Source: Oceanicaulis sp. BBD 1991-10
Lineage (GTDB): Bacteria; Pseudomonadota; Alphaproteobacteria; Caulobacterales; Maricaulaceae
Assembly (NCBI GenBank): GCA_001657295.1
Contig: LYSW01000019.1
Coordinates: 1-63,508, forward strand
Length of the DNA: 63,508 nucleotides
Direction of reading: 5' to 3'
The notes under the pieces: generated by a model
Database searches by the model: none
What the model was told of the DNA's origin: nothing
What the model saw: the letters and a program-made list of their open reading frames with translations, nothing else
Program-made: the position numbers and the translations under genes
Part shown: in pieces, positions 9,800 through 19,963 of the stretch
Layout of the letters: the number at the start of each line of letters is the position of its first letter
How positions within the stretch are numbered: the first letter of the stretch is position 1

Positions 9800-11629
9800 T
9801 CAGCTCGCCGCAGCGCGCGCGGCCTTCTTGCGCTCGTGCTCTTTGAGGAATTTCTTGCGCACGCGGATATTCTCCGGCGTCACTTCGACCAGCTCGTCAT
9901 CATTGATGAATTCCAACGCGTATTCCAGCGTCAGGCGGATGGGCGGCGTCAGCACCACGGCCTCGTCCGATCCGGCGGCGCGGATATTGGTGAGCTTTTT
10001 GCCTTTCAAGGGATTTACGATCATGTCTTCTTCGCGTGAGTTCACGCCCACGACCATGCCTTCATAAACTTCGACCGCGTGGCCGATGAAGAGCTTGCCG
10101 CGCTCCTGGATATTCCACAGCGCATAGGCGAGCGCCTTGCCGTTCTCCATCGAGATGATCGCGCCCTTGGGCCGCTGGCCCACCTCGCCCGGCGCCTTGG
10201 GGGCGTAGTGGTCGAATGAGTGGAACATGAGGCCTGAGCCCTGGGTGAGGGTCAGGAATTCAGACCGAAATCCGATCAGGCCGCGCGTGGGCGCGGCGAA
10301 TTCCAGGCGGACGCGGCCATTGCCGTCCGGCGTCATATTCTTCAGCTCGGCCTTGCGCATGCCCAGGCGTTCCATAACGCCGCCCTGGTGCTGCTCTTCG
10401 ACGTCGATGGTGAGAGTCTCCACCGGTTCGCAGAGCACGCCGTCGATGTCCTTGGTGATGACTTGCGGACGGCCGACGGCCAGCTCGAAGCCTTCGCGGC
10501 GCATGGTCTCGATCAGGACCGAAAGGTGCAGCTCGCCCCGGCCGGAGACCAGGAATTTGTCGGCGTCCTGCTGCTGCTCCACGCGAAGAGCGACATTGTG
10601 GATCAGCTCACGGTCCAGCCGCTCCTTAATCTGGCGGGAAGTCACGAACTTGCCTTCCCGGCCGGCGAACGGGCTGTCATTGACCTGGAAGATCATGGAG
10701 ATGGTCGGCTCATCCACGGTCAAAGGCGGCAGAGCCTCGACATGATCGGGGTCGCACAGCGTGTCGGAGATGTTGAGCGGATCCACGCCGTTGAACGTGA
10801 TGATGTCGCCAGCCGACGCGCTGTCGCGCTCCACTTTCTCCAGCCCGTGGAACCCGAAGACCTGAAGCACCTTGGCTTTTCGCGTCGCGCCGTCCGCGCC
10901 GACGACCGTCACCTGCTGATTCTTCGACAACGTGCCCCGGCGAATCCGGCCCAGCCCGATCACGCCGGTATAGCTGGAATAGTCCAGCGCAGAGACCTGC
11001 AATTGAAGCGGCGCGTCCTGATCGACGTCAGGCGCCGGCACGTGATCCACGATGGCCTGGAAGAGCGGGGTGAGGTCTTCGCCCTGCTCGCCGTCCTCCA
11101 GCGTGGCCCAGCCCTCAAGGCCGGAGGCGTAGACGATGGGAAAATCCATCTGCTCGTCGTCGGCGCCCAGCCGATCAAAGAGATCGAAGGTCTGGTCCAC
11201 GACCCAGTCCGGGCGCGCGCCGGGTCGGTCGACCTTGTTGACCACGACGATCGGCTTGAGCCCGAGCGCCAGCGCCTTCTTGGTCACGAAAGTGGTTTGC
11301 GGCATCGGTCCATCGACGGCGTCGACCAGCAACAGGACGCAATCGACCATCGAGAGGACGCGCTCCACCTCCCCGCCGAAATCGGCGTGGCCGGGCGTAT
11401 CGACGATGTTGATCGCATAATCGCCCCAGGTGACCGCCGTATTCTTGGCGAGGATGGTGATGCCTCGCTCTTTCTCCAGATCATTGGAGTCCATCACCCG
11501 TTCGATCTCGCCGGCGCGATCGCCGAGCGTGCCGGATTGATTGAGCAGCTTATCCACCAAAGTCGTTTTGCCATGGTCCACGTGCGCGACGATGGCGATA
11601 TTGCGGATGCGCTCGACGGGAGCGGTCAT
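9800..11629 (-). CDS. typA: Ribosome-associated GTPase TypA/BipA
   Basis: A 609-residue translational GTPase of the EF-G-like class that binds the 70S ribosome and helps 50S assembly and stress or cold growth. The G motifs are visible: [15 protein letters not shown] (G1), [14 protein letters not shown] (G3) and [11 protein letters not shown] (G4). Beta-barrel and EF-G III/V-like domains follow, then the BipA-specific C-terminal domain ([20 protein letters not shown]). Length is typical. It is divergent from the M14 carboxypeptidase gene with 158 bp between starts, so promoters for both should lie in 11630-11787. Confidence 0.96.
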   Translation of the reverse strand: MTAPVERIRNIAIVAHVDHGKTTLVDKLLNQSGTLGDRAGEIERVMDSNDLEKERGITILAKNTAVTWGDYAINIVDTPGHADFGGEVERVLSMVDCVLLLVDAVDGPMPQTTFVTKKALALGLKPIVVVNKVDRPGARPDWVVDQTFDLFDRLGADDEQMDFPIVYASGLEGWATLEDGEQGEDLTPLFQAIVDHVPAPDVDQDAPLQLQVSALDYSSYTGVIGLGRIRRGTLSKNQQVTVVGADGATRKAKVLQVFGFHGLEKVERDSASAGDIITFNGVDPLNISDTLCDPDHVEALPPLTVDEPTISMIFQVNDSPFAGREGKFVTSRQIKERLDRELIHNVALRVEQQQDADKFLVSGRGELHLSVLIETMRREGFELAVGRPQVITKDIDGVLCEPVETLTIDVEEQHQGGVMERLGMRKAELKNMTPDGNGRVRLEFAAPTRGLIGFRSEFLTLTQGSGLMFHSFDHYAPKAPGEVGQRPKGAIISMENGKALAYALWNIQERGKLFIGHAVEVYEGMVVGVNSREEDMIVNPLKGKKLTNIRAAGSDEAVVLTPPIRLTLEYALEFINDDELVEVTPENIRVRKKFLKEHERKKAARAAAS

Positions 11630-11744
11630 GGGCGTATGTCCTGTGCCGGGGAGTTATGATTGGCGCTCTCATACAGGCGCCGAAGCCAATGCGCCAGCAC
11701 TGGCCGAATGCGATGTCATGGTCTAGCTTCCCCGCCGATCAGAA

Positions 11745-11759
11745 TGCGGAAAAACCGCA
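11745..11759 (+). other. Short hairpin in the leader of the M14 peptidase gene
   Basis: TGCGG and CCGCA form a perfect 5-bp stem around a five-A loop, followed by an A-rich run and then the AAGGGGA ribosome-binding site of the M14 gene. The stem is short. It could be a transcript feature or chance. Confidence 0.25.
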
Positions 11760-11787
11760 CAAAAAACAGGTCATAAGGGGAAGACAC

Positions 11788-14379
11788 ATGATCCGCCTCG
11801 CCAGCGCGCTACTGAGCGCCATCGCCCTCACCGCGACCGCGAACGCCGAACCCATCGACTTCTTCAAGGTCGACGGCGTGGATTATGACGATGCGGTTCA
11901 GGCGCCGGAGGACGCGTTCGGCTACGAGATCGGCGACCAGCCCGTGCGGGTCGGCGATATGATCGCCTATTTGCGCGACTTGGCCGCAGGCTCGGACCGG
12001 ATCTCGGTTGAGACGATCGGCTTCTCCCACCAGCGCCGGCCGATCCTATTCTTCACGGTCACCTCGCCGGAAAACCACGCCAATATCGACGCCATCCGCG
12101 CCACGCATCTCGCGCGCCTGAACGGCGAGGCCGCGCCGGAAGACGCGCCCATGGTGCTGTGGATCAATTTCGGAGTTCATGGCGCCGAGGCTTCGGGCAT
12201 GGATGCGGCGATGCCCCTGCTCTACCACTTCGCCGCCGGTGACGGCGAACAGGTCGATGCGATGCTGAACGACTCGGTGATGTTGTTCACCGTGGTCTTC
12301 AATCCCGACGGCCATGCCCGTCGGGTGGACCATGTGGAGACCTTCTGGTCGCGCGCCGACAATACCGATCCGGCGGACATCATTCACAATATGTGGATCG
12401 AAGCGCGGACCAATCACTATTGGTTCGATCTCAACCGGCAATGGCTGCTGCTCACCCAACCGGAAAGCCGCGCCTGGATCGCGAAATGGCATGAGTGGAA
12501 ACCGATGGTGTCCGCAGACTATCACGAGATGGGTTCAGCGACCCCGTTCTACTTCCATCCCGGTGAGGAAAATCGCCGCAATCCGCTCATCCCCGAGCGC
12601 GCGCGCGAATTGACCTATCAGATCGGCCAGCGTCACGCCCAATTCCTCGACAGCGAGGCGCGGCTCTACACGACCGAGGAACGCTTCGACAATTTCTATA
12701 TCGGCAAGGGCTCGACCTATCCGCAGATCAACGGTTCGCTGGGCATCCTGTTTGAAGCCGGCGCAGCCCGCGGCGGCGCCATTCAGACCGAACGCGGCCT
12801 GGTGACTCACGCCGACAATGTGCGCACGCAATTTCGCACCGCGCTGACGACGATCCAGGGCTCGCTCGATCTGCGCTCCGAGATCACTGACTATCAGCGC
12901 CAATTCTTCGTGGACGCCGCCCGGGACGCGGCGCGCGACAACCGGCGCAATTTCGTCTTCACCGCTGACGGCGATCCGGAGCGTGCGGCGCGCTTTGTCC
13001 GCCTCCTTCGCATGCATGATATCGAGGTTTATCGCACGACAAGCGATATCAGCGCCGACGGCCGCAGCTATCCTGCGGGCGAGTCCTATGTCGTGCCGCT
13101 CAATCAGACCCAATACCGGATGGTCCAGGGCATCTTCGACCGGGTCACCCGGTTTGAGGAAAACATCTTCTACGACGTGTCCGGCTGGACCCTGCCGCTC
13201 GCCTATGACCTGGACTACGCCACCGTCTCCAGCGCCCGCCTGGGCGACAATCCGAGCTTGGCGTCCGGCGAGATCGAGCCGGCGAGCGCGCCGGACCGCG
13301 CACCCTATGGCTATGTCATGGAGTGGTCCCACACCTACGCGCCGCGGGCGCTGAACCGCATCCTCTCGGCCGATTTGATGGCGCGAGCCGCGCGCGAAGA
13401 ATTCACCGTGGTGACCACGCGCGGCGCGGTGGCGCTGGGGCGCGGATCCATCTTCGTGCCGCTGGCGCGCCAGGACGCCTCTGAAGACGACATCCATGCC
13501 TTGATGAACACCATCGCGCTGGAAGACGGCGTGCCGGTGCATGCAGCGACCTCCGGCTTGACTCCGACCACCGGGCGGGACCTGGGCGCGACCAACGTGT
13601 TTTCGGCGCTGGAGCAGCCGCGCGTGATTCTCGCCTTCGACGGCGGGCTGTCGCGCTATGATTCCGGCGAGATGTGGTGGACGCTCGATTATCGTCACGA
13701 CATGGCGGTGACGCTTATCGAGAAAGAGGATCTCGATGATGTGGCCTGGAGCGCGTACACCCATTTGATCCTGGTCGGCGGAAACGCCTCCTTGCCGGAC
13801 GACGTCAAAGAGGAGATGGACCGCTGGATCCGCCGTGAAGGCGGCACGCTGATTGCGACGCGCCAGGGCGCGCGCTGGGCGCAAGACGCCTTCTTCCCGG
13901 CCGAAGAGAATGGCGGCGCGAATGGCGAAGATGACGCGGAAGACGATGCCGAGACGCCGCGGCGCGCCGACTTCGTCGAAATGGCGCTGCGCGACGCCGA
14001 ACATGTGATCGGCGGGGCGATTTTCGAATCGGATCTCGACATCACCCACCCGTTGGGCTTCGGGTATGCCGACCGGCAGCTGCCGGTGCACCGCAACGTG
14101 CCCTTCACCCTGCGCCGTCCCGATGGCGATCCCTATGCCGTGCCGGTGCAGTACACCGACGATCCGCTGCTCACCGGTTACGCCTCCGAGCGCCGTCAAG
14201 AGGAGATCGCCGGCACGCCCTCCGTCGTGACCCAGCGTTTGGGCCGGGGCGCCGTGGTGCTCATGGCCGACAACCCGGTCTTCCGCGGCACCTATCCGGG
14301 CACTGAGAAGCTGTTGATGAACGCGATCTTCTTCTCCGACCTGATCGATCGCCCGCGCGGAGAGTATGAGGACGGGTAG
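11788..14379 (+). CDS. Secreted M14-family zinc carboxypeptidase
   Basis: An 863-residue exported peptidase. It has a signal peptide (MIRLASALLSAIALTATANA, cleavage after about residue 20). The M14 catalytic domain carries zinc ligands HGAE (His131, Glu134), a further candidate His ligand in DYHEMGS, and a candidate catalytic Glu in GILFEAGAARGG. The C-terminal half (about 600-863) contains a stretch resembling a class I glutamine amidotransferase-like fold (HLILVGGNASLPDDVKEEM), as in other long M14 proteins from marine bacteria. The ATG at 11788 is preceded by AAGGGGA; longer readings lack a site and would bury the signal peptide. Likely role: periplasmic or extracellular peptide breakdown. 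The gene stands alone, divergent from typA. Confidence 0.86.
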   Translation: MIRLASALLSAIALTATANAEPIDFFKVDGVDYDDAVQAPEDAFGYEIGDQPVRVGDMIAYLRDLAAGSDRISVETIGFSHQRRPILFFTVTSPENHANIDAIRATHLARLNGEAAPEDAPMVLWINFGVHGAEASGMDAAMPLLYHFAAGDGEQVDAMLNDSVMLFTVVFNPDGHARRVDHVETFWSRADNTDPADIIHNMWIEARTNHYWFDLNRQWLLLTQPESRAWIAKWHEWKPMVSADYHEMGSATPFYFHPGEENRRNPLIPERARELTYQIGQRHAQFLDSEARLYTTEERFDNFYIGKGSTYPQINGSLGILFEAGAARGGAIQTERGLVTHADNVRTQFRTALTTIQGSLDLRSEITDYQRQFFVDAARDAARDNRRNFVFTADGDPERAARFVRLLRMHDIEVYRTTSDISADGRSYPAGESYVVPLNQTQYRMVQGIFDRVTRFEENIFYDVSGWTLPLAYDLDYATVSSARLGDNPSLASGEIEPASAPDRAPYGYVMEWSHTYAPRALNRILSADLMARAAREEFTVVTTRGAVALGRGSIFVPLARQDASEDDIHALMNTIALEDGVPVHAATSGLTPTTGRDLGATNVFSALEQPRVILAFDGGLSRYDSGEMWWTLDYRHDMAVTLIEKEDLDDVAWSAYTHLILVGGNASLPDDVKEEMDRWIRREGGTLIATRQGARWAQDAFFPAEENGGANGEDDAEDDAETPRRADFVEMALRDAEHVIGGAIFESDLDITHPLGFGYADRQLPVHRNVPFTLRRPDGDPYAVPVQYTDDPLLTGYASERRQEEIAGTPSVVTQRLGRGAVVLMADNPVFRGTYPGTEKLLMNAIFFSDLIDRPRGEYEDG

Positions 14380-14562
14380 CCGCGCCGGCCCGCCCCAATA
14401 AGGACTCGAAACAGCAGGCCGCAGGTTTGGCGCCAAGGAGAGCTTCGGGGGCTTGTGCAACCTTCGCTCTGTCGTCGGAGGGCTCGCTTGCAACCTGATT
14501 TCTATATGAAATGCAGTCTGTGATAGATTGGTCTGTTTAGACAGCAGGCCGGGAAATCATCC

Positions 14563-16023
14563 ATGCCCAGAAAGCGACGCTTTCGCCCACCGCGCAACCG
14601 CACAAAGTTTCAACTCAAGAGCGCGCAGACCGGCTTCGCCAAGGCGAAACAATCATCTGCGCTGGCTCAGAATAGCTGCTGCGTTATCGACGAGACCGGC
14701 GCCGGTGCGGTTCCAAGTTCAACCAGCCAGGCCCGAAACAAAACATCCTCCAGTCTCGGTAAATTCACGCCACACCGGGACACCCCGATCATCGCGATCG
14801 GCGTCAATGTGCATTTCATTATCGGGCTGGGCAAAAACTCCCTGTTCTTTCCGGAGTATGACGAACCCGTTGACGAATGGAGCCACGAGCAGGTGGCGAA
14901 CTCGTTGATCAACACAGCCAACCGCGCCTTCACAGCCAGCACCTTCAATCCTGACCACGGCGCCTGCCCGGGCACCCCCAAATGGACCGAAAATTTCGAT
15001 ACGCGAATCCGGTTTGTCCGCGTCGGCTCGTCAGTCATCCGGCATGCAACGCTCTTCAATCGCCCCGCTTCCACGGAAAACGAGATCATTGATTGGTTTG
15101 GCGAAATCACCTCCTACGTTGACCTTCATTTCACGTCCACGCGGCGTCAGATGAATATCTTTGTCGCGGCGAAGACCGATAAGGAGGCCGGCCCCTTTGG
15201 AGTGGCCAACCTGCCGTCCCCGACCTCCGCCAGCCAGCGACTCAACACCTTGATTTTGGCGGGAGGATATACGTCCTCAAAGGCCGCGAACCTGTCGGGC
15301 TGGACACCCCTTGTCGCTCACGAACTCGGGCACCTTCTTGGATTGCGCCACACCTATGCCGGCGGGCACGGTGGAAATCAGGTTATTGAAGGTGATGAGG
15401 AATATATGGCCGACGTTCTTGGATGCGACGCCGGCGTCAAAACCAGTCCGCGCTCTCAGGACGAGAGCAATCTCATGGACGGGGGAGGATACCTGATTTC
15501 ACCGCTGCAGGCCGCGCTGATGCGAAAGCGGCTCCTGAGAGCGCCAAGTCTTCGCAAATATCGGCGGCACTCCATTGACGAGCGAACTCCTTTCGCGTTT
15601 GGCGCTGAGGCGCATTGGGTAAGCAGCGGAACCTCCCGAATCGCCGCGCGCGGATCGCCCATCTGGTTCGGTAAAATGCACACCCTTACAGGACCCGGCA
15701 TCAAAGCCTGGGCCGCCCCCACGGGGTATCAAATGTGGGATGGGCGTTGGTTCACCGTTCCCCGTCCCGGCGTGTATACATTCAGCGCCAGCGCAGAGGC
15801 GACGGTCCACAAAAACTCGTCAACCCTTCAGATCGGAATAGGGAGACTGCGCGGGCCCGTTTATAAGGGCCATGTCCTCGCCCAATCGGAGTCCCATGAT
15901 CTCCTGGAACATACCTTGTCCGGATCCATCACCCTCTTCCTGGAACAAGGCGACATGGTCGGCCTTCGCATCAAAGGCAACTTAAGGAATGTTGCGTTCA
16001 GCGGGACCAGTCAATCGGCCTGA
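14563..16023 (+). CDS. Orphan zincin/metzincin-type metalloprotease
   Basis: A 486-residue protein with the extended zinc motif HELGHLLGLRH (253-263) and a candidate Met-turn in SNLMDGG (Met305), the combination that defines metzincins. The N-terminus is very basic (MPRKRRFRPPRNRTKF) with no hydrophobic signal peptide. The C-terminal third (about 365-486) is beta-rich with PGVYTFSASAEATV and ITLFLEQGDMVGLRI, resembling jelly-roll accessory domains. Base composition is visibly less GC-rich than neighbouring genes. No inhibitor or secretion gene adjoins it. It could be exported by a leaderless route or act inside the cell; neither is shown. The family-level call is firm; the substrate is unknown. 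Confidence 0.75.
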   Translation: MPRKRRFRPPRNRTKFQLKSAQTGFAKAKQSSALAQNSCCVIDETGAGAVPSSTSQARNKTSSSLGKFTPHRDTPIIAIGVNVHFIIGLGKNSLFFPEYDEPVDEWSHEQVANSLINTANRAFTASTFNPDHGACPGTPKWTENFDTRIRFVRVGSSVIRHATLFNRPASTENEIIDWFGEITSYVDLHFTSTRRQMNIFVAAKTDKEAGPFGVANLPSPTSASQRLNTLILAGGYTSSKAANLSGWTPLVAHELGHLLGLRHTYAGGHGGNQVIEGDEEYMADVLGCDAGVKTSPRSQDESNLMDGGGYLISPLQAALMRKRLLRAPSLRKYRRHSIDERTPFAFGAEAHWVSSGTSRIAARGSPIWFGKMHTLTGPGIKAWAAPTGYQMWDGRWFTVPRPGVYTFSASAEATVHKNSSTLQIGIGRLRGPVYKGHVLAQSESHDLLEHTLSGSITLFLEQGDMVGLRIKGNLRNVAFSGTSQSA

Positions 16024-16038
16024 AGGGCGTTTGCGAAA

Positions 16039-16407
16039 TCAGAGATCTTCGATCACCTGCGTCAGATCGCCAGCCTCGGCGTCGCCGGTGTTGACCACGC
16101 CGGCGCGCTCGAAGAGCAGGATGTGCACCGGCGCGTCCTCGGCCACCGGTCGGTGGCGAACGCCTTTGGGGATGATGGTCATTTCACCCGGTCTCAGGCG
16201 CACCGGTTCGCGATCCTCGAAATCGATGCGCAATACGCCCTGGGTGACAAAAAAGAGCTCGTCTTCATTCTTATGGGCGTGCCAGGCGAATTCGCCTTCC
16301 GCCTTGGCGAGCTTGATCTCGTAATCATCCAGCCTGCCGATGCGCTTGGGCGACCAGGGGGCGTCGAATTGGGCATGAAGATCGGCGATGTTGAGCACAC
16401 GGGGCAT
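16039..16407 (-). CDS. Small single-domain cupin protein
   Basis: A 122-residue cupin. Motif 1 is WHAHKNEDELFFVTQG, supplying two His and a Glu metal ligand. Motif 2 is RPGEMTIIPKGVRHRP, with the third His. Members of this short group bind a metal and often a small ligand; catalytic function varies and is not predictable. It lies 5 bp downstream of the lipoprotein gene, so the pair is probably one transcript. It converges on the metalloprotease gene with 15 bp between stops. Confidence 0.8.
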   Translation of the reverse strand: MPRVLNIADLHAQFDAPWSPKRIGRLDDYEIKLAKAEGEFAWHAHKNEDELFFVTQGVLRIDFEDREPVRLRPGEMTIIPKGVRHRPVAEDAPVHILLFERAGVVNTGDAEAGDLTQVIEDL

Positions 16408-16412
16408 GGCGG

Positions 16413-16952
16413 CTATCCGCAGTCGGCTTGAAGGTCATTGCGAAAGCGCCACTGACCCGCAAACCACAACTCGCGGTCGACGCCTTCGCCGCGCTCGACG
16501 GTATATGTGAATACGCCGCCGACCGGCGCCGCCCAGGTCTCGTAGGTGATCATTTCGCCCTCAGCCGTCGCGGCGGTGTTGACCCAGTCCACGCCGCCAT
16601 CGCCGCCGACCGGGTATCCCACGACATCCAGGCGCTCAAAGCCCATATTCTCGCCGGTGAAGCGACCGCGGATCTCCGCGCCCTCGGCGACATAAACGCC
16701 TTCGGAGACGATACGCCACTCGCCCGCATCATTCGGCGCCGTCATGCAGGCCTGAACCGCCGCGCCGCCTTGCGAAACGAGAAAGGCCTGGCGGAGCTGA
16801 GCGTCCTCGCTCTCCCAAACGCCGATATAGCCGGCCATTCCGGGCACGGTGAGCACGACGCTTTGGACCTCATCCGACCGGTCGGCCGGCGGCGGCTCCG
16901 GAGCGCAGGCGCTCAAGCCAAGCGCAGCGACGAAAAGGGCGAAACGGATCAT
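16413..16952 (-). CDS. Predicted lipoprotein of unknown function
   Basis: A 179-residue protein. The N-terminus (MIRFALFVAALGLSAC) is a lipoprotein signal peptide with lipobox LSAC, so Cys16 should be acylated and the protein anchored in the membrane facing the periplasm. The rest is a beta-rich soluble region with no recognised domain (WESEDAQLRQAFLVSQGG, WRFRNDLQADCG). Cys69 and the penultimate Cys could form a disulfide. It is co-oriented with the cupin gene directly downstream. Confidence 0.72.
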   Translation of the reverse strand: MIRFALFVAALGLSACAPEPPPADRSDEVQSVVLTVPGMAGYIGVWESEDAQLRQAFLVSQGGAAVQACMTAPNDAGEWRIVSEGVYVAEGAEIRGRFTGENMGFERLDVVGYPVGGDGGVDWVNTAATAEGEMITYETWAAPVGGVFTYTVERGEGVDRELWFAGQWRFRNDLQADCG

Positions 16953-17030
16953 GGGCTAAGTCTATCTCAAGCCCATGCACCCGTCTCGCCCAATCGCCCG
17001 CTCGGCCCGCCCGTCACGCAGGCTCAGGCG

Positions 17031-18479
17031 CTAGCGATCTGAAACCGTCTCACATCGCACCGGACGACTGCCGCGCCCGATGAAGGCGTCGATGGCGTCG
17101 TACAGGCAATCCGGCGCGAAATACCACAGGGCGTGGGGCGCGCGCTCGACCGTGACCAGCTGGACGGTCGCGCCGGTCTCGAGCATGTCTCGAATATGAA
17201 GCTGGGCGCCTTCCAAGGGCGTCTTGGGATCCAGCGTGCCCTGCACGACCAGAACCGGCGGCAGGTCGGCATAGGGCGCATCAAAATAGGCGTCGCGCGC
17301 ATAGGCCGGCATGTTCGTGAAGGTCTGCACCGTGGTGAGGCGTGACGTGAACCAGAGCGCCTCTTCCGCCTGCGCGACATCCTCACTCGTCGAGTCAGGT
17401 CGGCGAATGGTCTCCGAGACGCCGATCAAGCCCGCCAGCGGTATTGAGAAGTCGGCATGGTCATAGGCCATCACGTCCGCAAACACCGCCGCCGCGGGAC
17501 CAACCTTCTCTGAGAACAGGACCGGCAGCGAGTCGGGCGCATTAATCGCCGACTCGATCACATCCGGGATCAGGGCCCGCGCCGCCGGAATGTCCAGCAT
17601 GGAGCCGAGCGCATGTTTGAGATTGCCGCCCGGAATACGCTCAGCGAGATCGTCGCGGCGGCCGTCGGCGATGTCGGCCAGGAGACGTCCGTATGCGGCT
17701 TCAACGCCGCCTTCAAAGCGCCCATCGCAGCCGGAATCGCGGGCGCATTCGCCGAGCACCCGGCGGCCGATGCTGTCCGTCGTGTGGGAGCGGCGGCTGA
17801 GGTCAAATTGATCGTCATGCAGCGGCGGGACAAGCGAATCCAAAATGAGTCCATCCACCCGCTGAGTGCGCAGCTGGCTGAACCGCAGCGCGTGGCCGGT
17901 TCCATAGGAAACGCCATAGACGAGCCGCAGGCCACGCCCGCCGAACTCGGCGATCAAGGCGTCGAGATCATAGGCGGCATGGCTCATGGAGAAGGCGGTG
18001 GTGCGCTCGGCGTTTTCCCAGATCTCGCCAAAGCACGCGCCGAATTCGGACGCCGTCAGGGCCGTGCCGCCGTCGCTGCCCGGCGTCTCGCCTTCGCACA
18101 GACGAGAGGAGCGCCCCGCGCCGCGATGGTCGGGAATGAAGATGTCATAACCGGGAAAGCGTGCGCGGAATTCGTCGATGCGGGTCAGGAAAGAAGCGCC
18201 GGTCTCCCCCGGGCCTCCCGCCAGCATCCAGAACTCCCCTTCCCGTCGCTGAGTGGCGGGAAACATCCGCAGAAACAGTTCGACCGTTTCGCCATCTTGG
18301 CGGCCGGGACGCAGCGCCGTCTCAAAGGTGGCGCATTGGCTGTCGGCCAACTCAGCGAAGCGACCTGCATCCGGACACGCGCTGAACCGGGTTTCAGAGG
18401 ACGCGCCCGGGACCGTCGCGCAGGCGCCCAGCAGCACGGCGGCGGTCAAGAGCGCGGACGAATAAAGGCCGATTTTCAT
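17031..18479 (-). CDS. TAP-like alpha/beta-hydrolase lipoprotein
   Basis: A 482-residue alpha/beta hydrolase related to proline-iminopeptidase/tripeptidyl aminopeptidases. Visible elements are the lipoprotein signal with lipobox LGAC, the oxyanion loop LAGGPGETGAS, the nucleophile elbow YGVSYGTG, and the C-terminal TAP-like domain with acid GTLDPKTP and His in ERAPHALWYF. It is predicted to be membrane-anchored and periplasmic, cleaving N-terminal residues or small esters; substrate unknown. The start at 18479 gives MKIGLYSSALLTAAVLLGAC, a clean signal peptide; a longer reading would hide it. The 157 bp upstream, before pdhC, hold no gene. Confidence 0.83.
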   Translation of the reverse strand: MKIGLYSSALLTAAVLLGACATVPGASSETRFSACPDAGRFAELADSQCATFETALRPGRQDGETVELFLRMFPATQRREGEFWMLAGGPGETGASFLTRIDEFRARFPGYDIFIPDHRGAGRSSRLCEGETPGSDGGTALTASEFGACFGEIWENAERTTAFSMSHAAYDLDALIAEFGGRGLRLVYGVSYGTGHALRFSQLRTQRVDGLILDSLVPPLHDDQFDLSRRSHTTDSIGRRVLGECARDSGCDGRFEGGVEAAYGRLLADIADGRRDDLAERIPGGNLKHALGSMLDIPAARALIPDVIESAINAPDSLPVLFSEKVGPAAAVFADVMAYDHADFSIPLAGLIGVSETIRRPDSTSEDVAQAEEALWFTSRLTTVQTFTNMPAYARDAYFDAPYADLPPVLVVQGTLDPKTPLEGAQLHIRDMLETGATVQLVTVERAPHALWYFAPDCLYDAIDAFIGRGSRPVRCETVSDR

Positions 18480-18636
18480 AGGTGTGCTCCAAGCTTGCAG
18501 GTCCAATGCGGAAACCCACATGCTTGATGCCCCGAACACATATTTCAGTTGCAGGCCATTGCAGCTGACTGGCCGCCAAGCTGCAGAAATCACGAAACCT
18601 TTACGGGCCGGACGGGAAGCATCCCGCCTCCAGCGG

Positions 18637-19941
18637 TCACATCAGCATCGTGACCGGGTCTTCGACGAAGCCTTTGAAGGCCGAAAGCCAGCGCGCGCCT
18701 GTGGCCCCGTCCACCACGCGATGATCGCAGGTGAGCGTGACCGTCATGACCGTGGCTTTGGCCAGCGCGCCGTCGATGACGACCGGGCGGTCTTCACCTG
18801 CGCCCACGCTCATAATCATGCCTTGGGGCGGATTAAGAATGGAGGCGAAGGATTTGATGCCGAACATGCCCAGATTGGACAGCGAGAACGTGCCGCCCTG
18901 ATACTCTTCCGGCTTCAGCTTGCGATCGCGCGCGCGCGCCGCGAGGTCCTTCATTTCAGCCGAGATCTGGGCCAGGCCCTTCTGATCCGCGTCCGCGATG
19001 ATCGGCGTGATCAGCCCGCCTTCGATCGCGACCGCGACAGACACGTCGGCGTGCTTGTGCATCGCGATGCGCCCGTCCTCGATCCAGCTGGCGTTGGCGT
19101 CCGGCACCGCCTTAAGCGCCAGGCCGGAGGCTTTGATCAGAATGTCGTTGACGGACACCTTAACGCCGTCAGGCGCTTTCGCGTTGATCTGCTTGCGGAA
19201 ACTCAACAGGCCGTCGATATGGCAATCGATGTTGAGCGGGAAGTGCGGCACATCGCGGAAGCTTTCCGAAAGGCGCTTTGCGGCGATCTTCGTGATGGCG
19301 TCCGCCTTCTTCACCTCATATCGGTCCGCGGCGATGCCGAACCGGGCCAACGGCGCGTCGGCGTCGATGACCGGCGCGGGCGCAGCGGCCGGCGGAGCGC
19401 TTGCGGGCTGAGCCGCGGGCGCCGGCGCGGCGCTCGCGGCCTCGACGTCGCGTTTCACGATCCGGCCGTGCGGGCCGGAGCCGGTGACGCCGGCAAGATC
19501 GAGACCGGCTTCGGCGGCCAGACGCTTGGCGAGCGGAGAGGCCTTAATGCGATCACCAGGACCGGCCGCGGGCGCAGACGCCGGGGCCGGTTCAGCAAGC
19601 GGCGCCGGTTCCGGTCCGGGCTCAGGAGAAGCCGGCGGCTCGGCGGAGCTCGGCGCCGCGGCGGCCGGCGTGTAGCTTTCAAGCGCCGAGGGGTCTTCGC
19701 CATCCTCGATGAGAAGCGCGATCACCGCGTTGACCTTCACGCCTTCGGCGCCTTCCGCGACCAGGATCTTGCCGAGCACGCCTTCATCGACGGCCTCGAC
19801 CTCCATGGTGGCTTTGTCGGTCTCAATCTCCGCAATGACATCGCCGGAAGAGACCGTATCGCCTTCCTTCTTAAGCCAGGAAGACAATGTGCCCTCCTCC
19901 ATGGTGGGCGACAGGGCGGGCATCAGGATTTCGATGGGCAT
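18637..19941 (-). CDS. pdhC: Pyruvate dehydrogenase E2 (dihydrolipoamide acetyltransferase)
   Basis: A 434-residue E2 core subunit that transfers the acetyl group from lipoamide to CoA. Domains in order: one lipoyl domain (1-78, lipoylated Lys in [12 protein letters not shown]), a long Ala/Pro linker, the peripheral subunit-binding domain ([19 protein letters not shown]), a second linker, and the catalytic domain ending with [15 protein letters not shown], whose His and Asp are catalytic. The first bases of the gene are nearly identical to those of pdhB, with an exact 36-bp match. It is the last gene of the interrupted pdh cluster. No lpdA (E3) follows; it must lie elsewhere. Confidence 0.95.
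   Translation of the reverse strand: MPIEILMPALSPTMEEGTLSSWLKKEGDTVSSGDVIAEIETDKATMEVEAVDEGVLGKILVAEGAEGVKVNAVIALLIEDGEDPSALESYTPAAAAPSSAEPPASPEPGPEPAPLAEPAPASAPAAGPGDRIKASPLAKRLAAEAGLDLAGVTGSGPHGRIVKRDVEAASAAPAPAAQPASAPPAAAPAPVIDADAPLARFGIAADRYEVKKADAITKIAAKRLSESFRDVPHFPLNIDCHIDGLLSFRKQINAKAPDGVKVSVNDILIKASGLALKAVPDANASWIEDGRIAMHKHADVSVAVAIEGGLITPIIADADQKGLAQISAEMKDLAARARDRKLKPEEYQGGTFSLSNLGMFGIKSFASILNPPQGMIMSVGAGEDRPVVIDGALAKATVMTVTLTCDHRVVDGATGARWLSAFKGFVEDPVTMLM
19890..19925. repeat. 36-bp exact repeat, copy in pdhC lipoyl domain
   Basis: This stretch is identical base for base to 22480-22515 in pdhB. Both encode the start of the lipoyl domain ([12 protein letters not shown]). The surrounding lipoyl-coding DNA is also similar, so the repeat is part of a duplicated domain. 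Confidence 0.85.
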
Positions 19942-19963
19942 GTCAGGCTCCAGGCCGGATGGT

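Noticed and set aside
12535-14493. 652-codon minus-strand open frame opposite the M14 peptidase
   Set aside because: Antisense to a gene with clear catalytic motifs and a signal peptide; its own translation has no recognisable domain.
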